Below are positions 58,301 through 64,000 of a stretch of DNA of 64,000 nt, piece by piece (the stretch's first letter is position 1; each line of letters opens with the position of its first letter). The stretch comes from Taeniopygia guttata (taxonomy: Eukaryota > Chordata > Aves > Passeriformes > Estrildidae): assembly GCF_048771995.1 (NCBI RefSeq), contig NC_133030.1:57878001-57942000 (forward strand), in the 5' to 3' direction. Below the pieces are notes generated by a model that made no database searches, was not told where the DNA came from, and saw nothing but the letters and a program-made list of their open reading frames with translations. The position numbers were made by a program, and so were the translations under genes.

Positions 58301-60329
58301 CAGGCAGTAAACTCGAGTGCTTGCTGGCACTCAAGGATGTGATGATATTAAAATGCTGACTTAACCTTGTTACATCAGATTATTCATTTTGTGTCTGCCT
58401 GAAATGTTTAGCAATAACAAAAATTGAATGTTTCAGAAAAACACCCCATCCAGCCATCAAAACCCTTCCATTCAAAATGAAAATCTGTCCCAAAACTGAT
58501 CTGCAGTGTGAGCTTTGCTAGAGCAAAGGGGATTTTGGGGGCCATGTTTTCCCACACCAAATTTGTTGTCTTTTACATGAAACCACAGAGTTTTTACCAA
58601 AGGACTCATGCTACAGCGATGTCAGGCTCCTGTTTTTTCCATGGGAAGTGGCTCCAGTTCCTGGACCTCCTTGAGAGGTCCATCTGTGCTTGTGGTACAG
58701 CAGACTGAAATGAGGATCCTACAAAGAGAGGTTTTGATTTTCAATCTCTTTGTCATTTTAAGTTCTTACCCAGAGGCCAGCTGTTGACTGAGCTGTCTCA
58801 TGGCTTGACTTTGGACTGTGTGTCCAGGGAAGAATTCCTGGGACCAGGCTGAGGCACACAAAGCAGAGCTGGGCACATCTATAGGGACACTGAAAAGGGG
58901 ATGGCCACCTTTGCAATAAGCTTCCTGGGAGGGCAAAGGGCAGCAGCAGGGACCTGGTGGTGCTGAAATGCAGCTTTTAACAGTCAGTTTGTGACCTGGG
59001 GGTGAGTTTGAGAGCTGGCCTTGCAAATGCTCCAGCACCAGCCAGAGCTGAACCTGTCTCATGGCTCTGATCTCTGCCATCACCTGGATTCTGCTCTGTG
59101 ATGTGACTCCATATCACAGCTTTGCAGAAGCTGTTCTGGCATTCTGTGAAAAAACATCACAAATCTCTGTGAAATTTTTGTATTTTCTCATTAAGCCAAG
59201 ATCCTTTATGCTGTGTCTCCTTCAGCCAAAGTCTGGAGGCTGCTTGTTGAGTTCTGTCTCCTTCAGGTTTCTTGGTGCTGTTCAGTCAATCAGACTTTGT
59301 ACTGGAAATAATTGAGATCTGGGTGTGGGAGAAGGGCTGCAATTTCTTCTTGCCCATTAACATATAACTCTTGAATTGTAGCTGAACCTCATTTATCGGG
59401 GAGCATTGCCCCCTTCCAGCCCAACTCACCAGCTCAGCTCTGTGCTGGCTGTCTGCTGCTAGTTCCACTGGGATAGACTGGGAGTTGAGCAAGCACCCTT
59501 ACATCTCAACCCCAACTCCCTGAATGCATCTGGAGAATAAATATGTGTGACTGCAAGGGCAATATCCATTTTCAGTCCAAACCATGATACAGCACTGAGT
59601 GTTCAAGCCAGCAAGGTGTCATTGTATGTTACTGCATAACAGAAGGATTATTTTAAAGTCTGCAGCCACCTGTAAGATCATCTCACTGGACATGCAGAGA
59701 GTAAACAAAGTGCTTGAAATTAGCTGGGTAATTAGATCTTCCTACTCAGCCAGGTAGGAGAGGTAGGTAATCTTTAGTAAACTGCATGTAGTAAAGCCCC
59801 CCTATTGCATAAAGCCTCAGTATGGGCCTCCCACCTTTACAGCATCCAAGAGGTTTTCCTTTCGTTTCAATAGGGTCAGTACATCTGAATTATTTCCTGA
59901 AAGGGTTTGTGTGGTGTAAAACAAAACCTGTTTCTCTAAATAGTAGAACATTCAGCCTTAAAGTATTGGGATGTTGTTACTGTTGGTAGTGAGTAAATGA
60001 TCTCAGGGACCACAGCAGCTAAATCCTCTTAAATCCAAATAGGAAAAAAAAAAAATACTCTCTTGAAACCATGGGTGTGTTTTTCTTCTCTGCACTGTTG
60101 GAGCCAGACTGCTGAGTTATTTTCTGTTCTCCTGCACAGTAACAAGGGAATGGAGCATCTCCTGAGCATGAAGTGTAAAAACGTGGTGCCAGTGTATGAC
60201 TTGCTGCTGGAGATGTTGAATGCTCACACCCTCCGAGGGCAGAGGAAGTCCCTGGCCACACACCCTGAGTTTGGCCCACTGGAGCAAATGGAGCCTGGAG
60301 ACAGCCTGAGGAATGGGGCACCCCAGTAA
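32004..60329 (+). CDS. ESR2: Estrogen receptor beta, eight coding exons (gene span)
   Basis: This is a ligand-activated nuclear receptor (NR3A2) that binds 17-beta-estradiol, dimerises (also with ESR1), binds estrogen response elements and recruits coactivators in the nucleus. The joined exons give 554 residues. The domains are A/B about 1-173, DNA-binding domain from Cys174 to about 240, a basic hinge about 243-280, ligand-binding domain about 285-520 and F domain about 521-554. Conserved functional residues are present: P-box CEGCKA (191-196), ligand contacts Glu330, Arg371 and His498, and the AF-2 helix [11 protein letters not shown] (508-518). The start at 32004 gives the long avian form beginning [10 protein letters not shown]; the mammalian start Met is not conserved here. 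It has A at -3. ESR1 is excluded by the A/B domain and the short F domain. The seven introns total about 26.7 kb. Confidence 0.98.
32438..36540 (+). other. ESR2: ESR2 intron 1
   Basis: GT-AG intron of 4.1 kb. It holds a (gt)n stretch at about 32591-32612, a short CR1 copy at 33827-33940 and otherwise unique sequence. The 3' end has two consecutive acceptor-like sites 20 nt apart (after 36520 and after 36540); the second keeps the reading frame. Confidence 0.9.
33827..33940 (-). repeat. CR1 LINE 3' end (minus strand), intron 1
   Basis: cacagactggtttgaattg followed by gtcttaaagaccatctagt and tccaacccctctgcc is the reverse of the CR1 3' end. It is a short, 5'-truncated, moderately diverged copy. 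Confidence 0.88.
36541..36716 (+). CDS. ESR2: ESR2 coding exon 2 (first zinc finger)
   Basis: Completes codon 145 and encodes residues 146-203 plus one base of 204. It contains the first C4 zinc finger (Cys174, 177, 191, 194) and the recognition helix with P-box CEGCKA, which sets estrogen response element half-site specificity. It is 3 bases longer than the 173-nt mammalian exon, from one extra residue in the linker [13 protein letters not shown]. The donor is ttcaag/gtagga. Retention would add a few codons and then stop. Confidence 0.98.
36717..39526 (+). other. ESR2: ESR2 intron 2
   Basis: GT-AG intron of 2.8 kb with no CR1 copy I can identify. It contains a T homopolymer of 39 bases (38985-39023), an A run near 38570-38583 and another near 39161-39175. 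No other gene is visible. Confidence 0.9.
38985..39023. repeat. 39-base T homopolymer
   Basis: Uninterrupted T run. It could be the poly(A) tail of a minus-strand retroposed sequence or simple slippage. The flanks match no element I know. Confidence 0.95.
39527..39643 (+). CDS. ESR2: ESR2 coding exon 3 (second zinc finger)
   Basis: 117 nt, the same length as in mammals. It encodes the end of codon 204, residues 205-242 and one base of 243. The second C4 finger uses Cys210, 216, 226 and 229. The D-box PATNQ forms the DNA-binding-domain dimer contact, and [13 protein letters not shown] leads into the hinge. The acceptor ctgctgcag and donor gtgagt are both strong. Confidence 0.98.
41210..41420. 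repeat. Ancient CR1/L3-like LINE fragment
   Basis: aggatcctatttgccttttcc, ggcagttcataatcac and tgatctgttatgactgcag follow the order of a very old CR1-clade 3' sequence shared by birds and turtles, as I remember it. It is heavily diverged. Identification and boundaries are tentative. Confidence 0.4.
44457..44471. repeat. (AT)n microsatellite
   Basis: About seven AT dinucleotides in intron 3 of ESR2; potentially length-polymorphic. Confidence 0.9.
46836..47052. repeat. 108-bp tandem duplication in ESR2 intron 3
   Basis: Two adjacent copies start at 46836 and 46944 (ctaccaataacactgacca). They share landmarks gaacaatgtttagatttctc and ctgctctttgcaa-like phrases and differ at several bases, so the duplication is not very recent. 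Confidence 0.92.
47519..48046 (-). mobile_element. Solo LTR of an endogenous retrovirus, antisense in ESR2 intron 3
   Basis: Read on the minus strand it starts tgtaaacccaaatgtttggg and ends cttttcagaccaggaca, the TG...CA form, 528 bp long. A TATA box (ggatataagtggg, minus strand of 47804-47816) and an AATAAA (minus strand of 47571-47576) sit in proper order, the latter about 50 bases before the end. The terminal wording matches a common passerine LTR type known to me. No internal retroviral genes and no second LTR are present. I do not see an exact target-site duplication (aaagg on the left, tgagg on the right). Its promoter would drive RNA leftwards, antisense to ESR2 intron 3. Confidence 0.82.
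48110..48409 (+). CDS. ESR2: ESR2 coding exon 4 (hinge and first part of ligand-binding domain)
   Basis: 300 nt, identical in length to mammals. It encodes residues 244-342 plus the shared Gly243 and Gly343 codons. The basic hinge SRRERCGYR with following Arg-rich segments supplies nuclear localisation. Helices 1 and 3 follow: [15 protein letters not shown], then [20 protein letters not shown] with ligand-contact Glu330. The 5' half is strikingly GC- and CpG-rich compared with the surrounding intron. Acceptor tcgtggcag, donor gtgaga. Confidence 0.98.
52320..52358. repeat. 39-base T homopolymer
   Basis: Uninterrupted T run about 100 bases left of a minus-strand CR1 end. It is the same length as the run at 38985-39023. 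Confidence 0.95.
52459..52680 (-). repeat. CR1 LINE 3' end (minus strand), intron 4
   Basis: tagaatcatggaatgag, gttggaagggactttaaag, ctagaccaggttgctcag and ctgggcaatctgtgcc are the reverse of the CR1 3' end. Confidence 0.93.
52959..53097 (+). CDS. ESR2: ESR2 coding exon 5 (ligand-binding domain helices 4-6)
   Basis: 139 nt, as in mammals. Encodes residues 344-388 and part of 389. It carries the nuclear-receptor signature segment [20 protein letters not shown] and the [11 protein letters not shown] loop with ligand-contact Arg371. Acceptor cactttag, donor gtaaga. Confidence 0.98.
53098..55605 (+). other. ESR2: ESR2 intron 5
   Basis: GT-AG intron of 2.5 kb containing one CR1 copy (54222-54600). 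The remainder is unique-looking AT-rich sequence with no gene. Confidence 0.9.
54222..54600 (-). repeat. CR1 LINE 3' part (minus strand), intron 5
   Basis: tagaatcccagaatggtttg, ggttggaaaggaccttaaag, ggttggggcatccacagc, ctgggcagcctgtgcc, gaggccattccctcttgtc and ccctctccagctctcttgg are the reverse of the last 370 or so bases of CR1. It is one of the better-preserved copies here. The open frames on both strands are LINE-derived. Confidence 0.95.
55606..55739 (+). CDS. ESR2: ESR2 coding exon 6 (ligand-binding domain helices 7-9)
   Basis: 134 nt, as in mammals. Encodes residues 390-433 and one base of Ser434. [19 protein letters not shown] and [20 protein letters not shown] are near-identical to other ERbeta proteins. 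The donor is cca/gtgagt; reading one base later would break the GT rule. Confidence 0.98.
56515..56968 (+). repeat. CR1 LINE 3' part (plus strand), intron 6, with (ATG)n insertion
   Basis: The segment runs from ctggagggcagaaaggctc, aaccaacagcgtgaggttca-type wording and ctgcactttggccacaa to gaggtttagattggatatta and the 3' end cctaaattattctgtgg. In the middle a (ATG)n run at 56691-56712 replaces some CR1 sequence. Same orientation as ESR2. Confidence 0.92.
57350..57470. repeat. T-rich low-complexity block
   Basis: Long T runs broken by gttgttgtt and ggggtttttt. It yields a spurious Phe-rich frame on + and a Lys-rich frame on the minus strand. Confidence 0.9.
57968..58142 (+). CDS. ESR2: ESR2 coding exon 7 (ligand-binding domain helices 9-10)
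   Basis: 175 nt, 6 shorter than the mammalian exon, because the [14 protein letters not shown] loop lacks two residues. Encodes the end of Ser434, residues 435-491 and part of 492. [10 protein letters not shown] and [17 protein letters not shown] form the dimerisation helix. Acceptor tctggttag, donor gtacag. Confidence 0.98.
58143..60139 (+). other. ESR2: ESR2 intron 7
   Basis: GT-AG intron of 2.0 kb with no recognised repeat element. The minus-strand 105-codon frame at 58766-59083 has no domain and is not supported. Confidence 0.9.
60140..60329 (+). CDS. ESR2: ESR2 coding exon 8 (AF-2 helix and F domain)
   Basis: Completes Ser492 and encodes residues 493-554, then TAA at 60327-60329. [14 protein letters not shown] holds ligand-contact His498. 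[11 protein letters not shown] is helix 12 of AF-2, which closes over the hormone and forms the coactivator groove. The last 34 or so residues are the ERbeta-type F domain, rich in Gly, Pro and Glu. Acceptor cctgcacag. The C-terminus is intact. Confidence 0.97.
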
Positions 60330-62540
60330 TTCTGTCGAGACATGGAAATGTGAGGCTTTTTCAGAGCTATGGGGGAAAGGAGAGCTGCTGTGATGGGGCT
60401 GCAGCAGTGTGAGCTCGTGTGAGCTCTCATCCCTTCTGGATTTGCACATGGCTGTCTCGGGAGGGGCCGCGGGGCGCTCGCCTCTGCTCTGACATTGCAG
60501 CAGACTGCATTGCTGCTGTCGTGCCTTTTCTGAGACTCTGCAAAAGCACCTTATAAACCAAGCCTCAGAACAGCACTGTGGGACAGGGGATTGCTGCCTC
60601 TCCTTCTCAGAGGCAGAACTGAGAGGGAGAGGTAAAGGGACGGGTTTGAGACACTTGGAGAGAGCGCGTTGGGCTCTGTCTCCCAGAACAAGACTTTTAA
60701 GGACCGACTGAACATTGTCCTGTTTCAGCACGGGATGCTGTGAAATGTAGAACAGCATCATTTGGGACAGATGTTTACCTCTGTGTGCTGGTCCCTGGGG
60801 AATGCCTGCTCTGCAGCTGATCTAGATAAAGTGCCGAGATACAGACAGCCTAAAGGAGCTTATTCTCAAATATGCAATGGCTGCAAGAGCCTTCATTTGA
60901 AGGTCATTTGAAATAGCTTCTAGGGTCAGTTCAGAGCCTTTGCAGAAAGTTTAAATTGATCTTAAGTTTGTATTTTGTGAGCCTGTTCTTAACACTCACA
61001 TTATTATCTGCTTTATAATTCTTCAGTGCTTTAAGCAACGACCAAATCATCTGAATATCTCAGTCAATGCTGACCTTTGAAATGTGTTTTGTCTGTGAGA
61101 TTATCATGTTGTTTTATATATTTATTAATGATGTTAAATCTATTCTAATTATTAGGTACAAGAAGTTGCTCTGTGAATATTAACTGTTTGTATTTGTATA
61201 TGATCTGCTGATCAGGCCTTGTGAAACCAGCTAGAAAAACAAAATCTTCCCACCCCTTTGACTGGTGTGTGGAATTACGTCCTGCCCACCCAAAACCTCT
61301 TGCAGGGGGTGAGGCACTGGATGGGAACATGGATGGGGATCTGTTTTTGTCTGCTGCCCTGAGGTTTGCTGCTTGCTTGTTCTCAGCATGCATGGCACCT
61401 TGTGCTGTGGTTTTCATAACTTTATAGGAGCCCTCAAAGAGCGAGGATGGGGATAATGGTAAACATAAAGATAATATAAAGATGGGGATAATGTAAAGCA
61501 CTACTTTGCTTTGCAAGTTTGATGACTTGTTTGAATTACACTGAAGATGTAGTGGTTTAAACTTCCTTTTTGTGCTGATTTCTGTATGTGTTTAAACTGC
61601 ACTGAGTAAAAAAAAAAAAACAAAAAACTGATTAAATGGCCTGGCTGATGACCTCAGAGATCAGCAGGGTGGCATCATTCATTCTGGCAACTGTCTCTCT
61701 ACATTGGAACATTTAAATATAGCACATGCATGTTCTGGGCATTACAGTGAAATAAATTGGGATCACACCAAAAGTCTATCTTGAGCCCCTAAGTCTTTTG
61801 CATTAGGGACTTTGATTAGTATGCCATTTGCATATTTTGAGTATTAGTCAAACTATTAATCTTGGTGGTTTTTTAAAGCCAAGAACAGTATTTTTTATAG
61901 GAGGTTTTCAGTGAGTTACACATATATTGTCTGTTTTAATCTTGTACTAACTATACCAGATGCTGCTGCTGATCTAAATTTTTACTCTCTGCCTTTTTAT
62001 TGTTTTTAAGAAACTGTAATATATCAGTGTCCTTCTAAAGATGTGTAATATTTACAGTGAAAAATGGAGAAAAATGTGAGTACAGTCTGGAACTTATTGG
62101 TACTTTCCTTTTGAGAGATGTTTTGCTGTGAAACAAACCTGTCTCAATATTTCTTGGGCTTGATTGTGTTCTGGCCTCATTGCCTGTTGTGTTGCTCTTT
62201 CCCTGATTTTCCTTATCCTGTGTAATCTTTTGGTTTAATACAGTTTTTCAAAGAAGTGTTTAAGTGATTTGTTTGTTTTGCATTAAAAGTGCTAAATTTG
62301 TGTACAATATTGGAACAAACCTTTTGAAGAGAAAACGGGAAAGACCAGGTATAAATTATGAAATTACCTTCTAGATGGAAATTTGCTGTGGATTGACTCT
62401 GTAAAAGGGATGTGCTGCAGTTTTGTGCTACGTGGTGGTGTTGATGTATGTTGCTATTAGTACAGTGCAAATAGGAAAATGATGTGATTTTAACCTACTT
62501 TTTGTCTTGTTGAACTTAATTTTATTAAAAGTTACTAACG
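60330..62540 (+). other. ESR2: ESR2 3' untranslated region (probable) and downstream flank
   Basis: Follows the TAA without further coding potential. Poly(A) signal candidates are ATTAAA at 61631-61636, AATAAA at 61751-61756 and ATTAAA at 62524-62529, the last followed by a GT-containing stretch. Which is used cannot be told from sequence. AU-rich motifs such as tatatatttatta (about 61115) could affect message stability. The 214-codon minus-strand frame at 60117-60761 is largely the reverse of exon 8 and UTR and is not a gene. Confidence 0.6.
61751..61756 (+). terminator. ESR2: Candidate ESR2 poly(A) signal AATAAA
   Basis: The first canonical hexamer I find downstream of the stop codon, about 1.4 kb away. 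Use is inferred; variant ATTAAA hexamers lie both before and after it. Confidence 0.35.
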
Positions 62541-63705
62541 GTGTTTTAAAATGAGTGAAAGTCAACAGCTGTGGAGTCTGGATTAATATGGTTGTGCTCA
62601 TATTGGGATGAGGAGAAGATGTTCATCTCCAACAGCACAGGGAGGGGTTGAACAAGGGTGTGTGGCTCTCTTGAGGGAGATGTTGGGTTTGTCTTGGGTC
62701 TGGATCCTCCAGTCTGCCTCAGACGCTGCATTCCTGGTGTGGACATCCCTGTCCCTGCCAGCCTTGAGCAGAGCTGTCCCACTGTGCTTCCATTGGGATA
62801 TTGGGGCTGTTCCAGCCTCAATGTGGATGAGGGGAGTCCTCAGGAGCTGCAGAGCTCTGAGGAGGGGCTGTTTGATTGCTTTCCTTCACTGCTTGGCTCT
62901 GACTCAGCTGCTGCTGCTTGGAGAAATCATGCTGCACTTCTGGGATGTTCACAGAGGTGAGCAAACCTGCCTCAGGCAAGAGGGACAATTGTCATGAGTT
63001 AAAAAAAAAAATAGGAAAGAAAAAAGGAAGGCAGGCCGAACTTTTTAACAGCGCACAAAAGGTAAACATGCTGAGCTTCCTCTCTCAAGTCTGGAACTGG
63101 AAGCAGATGGTAAAACAATTTCTGTTGGTTTTCCTTGTTTTTTAAAAGAAATGTGGTTTCAGACAGGTGAAATGCTTTGTCTCCAGGAATAGGAGACCTT
63201 TTCCACACCTCTGTCTTCCTTCAAATTACCCATTTTTACTGCTGTAATGTTTCCAGTCAGAGAGGAGAGTGTGGGGGAAAGATATGTAGATGTGTTGAAA
63301 CATTCTCCCTTGAGACAGTGCCCAGGAGGGTTAAGTGCTCTTGTAAAATACCAAACTAAGACAGGTTAGCAAACTAAACACTTGACGATTTTCTAAAATA
63401 AATATGCATATTTCAATAGTCATATTATGTTAATTCCTTGCTGACTAAATGACAGATCTATACAGGGATCATCACGGTGAAAGGAGAGCATCCTTTTAAG
63501 TCTTTTTAGTGCTCGAATTTTTATTTTTACTCTTGATGAGCTGGGGATATGAAAGACATTTGTTGTATTTGCATCATTACAGTGGTTTAGCAGAGCCTAA
63601 AAACGCAGTGAGGCCCAGAAAGGTGCCTGTTGATCCTATTCAAGCTGTCACCAGTGATCTTCCTCTTCTGAGGTAAGAATTTTTGTCTTGTTTGGACTTT
63701 TACCA
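62541..63705. other. Downstream flank, no gene seen
   Basis: A fairly GC-rich stretch (62600-62990) gives overlapping open frames on both strands, but they have no recognisable domain. In other vertebrates the 3' end of SYNE2 faces ESR2 here on the opposite strand. I looked for its membrane (KASH) terminus on the minus strand and did not find it. Confidence 0.5.
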
Positions 63706-63995
63706 AAGAATCATGGAATGGTTTGGGTTGGAAAAGGACCATCTTCCCTGCCATGGGCAGGGACACTTTCCACCAATCCTGGTTGCTCAGAGCTTCATCC
63801 AACCTGGCCTTGAAGATTTCCAGGAAAGGAGCATCCATAACTTCTTTGGGTGACTGTTTTGCTGTCTCAACACCCTCACAGTGTCCTGTCACTCCATGCC
63901 CCTGTCAGAACTCCCTCTCCAGCTCTGTTGTAGCCCCTTCAGGCACTGGAAGCTGCTCCACGTCTCCCTGGAGAGCTCCCATCCCTGTAAGGATA
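63706..63995 (-). repeat. CR1 LINE 3' part (minus strand), at window end
   Basis: aagaatcatggaatggtttg, gttggaaaaggaccatc, cagggacactttccacca, ccaacctggccttgaaga and ccctctccagctctgttg are the reverse of CR1. It may continue past the window edge. Confidence 0.94.
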
Positions 63996-64000
63996 TCTAC

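Noticed and set aside
60117..60761. 214-codon minus-strand frame
   Set aside because: It is the reverse complement of ESR2 exon 8 and UTR, with no domain and no conserved start.
62608..62997. 129-codon plus-strand frame downstream of ESR2
   Set aside because: Several overlapping frames on both strands, no domain, no splice or start context.
60330..64000. 3' end of SYNE2 (KASH domain), expected facing ESR2
   Set aside because: No minus-strand peptide with the KASH membrane segment or its Pro-rich end is visible; it probably lies beyond the window.
1..64000. CRISPR array, prokaryotic operon or other defence-type system
   Set aside because: The window is vertebrate nuclear DNA with spliced exons and CR1 elements; no such arrays or gene clusters exist here.

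Overview
The window is vertebrate nuclear DNA and almost certainly avian. It is AT-rich with few CpGs, it carries many CR1 LINE fragments (the dominant avian retroposon), and it holds two long solo LTRs of types I associate with songbirds. The passerine assignment rests on my memory of those LTR families and is less certain than the avian one. There is no prokaryotic content, no CRISPR array and no operon.

The main gene is ESR2 (estrogen receptor beta, NR3A2) on the + strand. All eight coding exons are present: 32004-32437, 36541-36716, 39527-39643, 48110-48409, 52959-53097, 55606-55739, 57968-58142 and 60140-60329. Every intron is GT-AG, every exon phase joins correctly, and the exon lengths (434, 176, 117, 300, 139, 134, 175 and 190 nt) match the known ESR2 plan. 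The joined frame is 1665 nt, giving 554 residues and a TAA stop, with no frameshift or internal stop. It contains an A/B domain, a two-zinc-finger DNA-binding domain, a hinge, a ligand-binding domain with the estrogen-contacting Glu, Arg and His, the AF-2 helix and a short F domain. A splice acceptor 39 nt upstream of the ATG shows that the promoter and at least one untranslated exon lie further left, and I could not place them.

Positions 1-31964 are non-coding upstream DNA. At 2065-4620 there is a minus-strand patch with gene-like pieces: an ITPRIP-like (ITPRIPL1 family) N-terminus of hydrophobic leader, coiled coil and membrane segment whose enzyme-like body is missing, with possible flanking exons and a poly(A) signal. 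I read it as a decayed or internally deleted paralogue. The same end has a 20/40-bp minisatellite. The rest is quiet intergenic DNA with CR1 and LTR remnants.

The 28 kb of ESR2 introns carry CR1 copies in introns 1, 4, 5 and 6, an older LINE-like fragment and a 108-bp duplication in intron 3, two 39-T homopolymers, and an antisense 528-bp solo LTR whose edge is only 63 nt from the exon 4 splice acceptor. That LTR is the most notable structural observation. I found no previously undescribed multi-gene system. The usual neighbours of ESR2 in vertebrates (SYNE2 on the 3' side, MTHFD1 on the 5' side) are not recognisable here and presumably lie outside.
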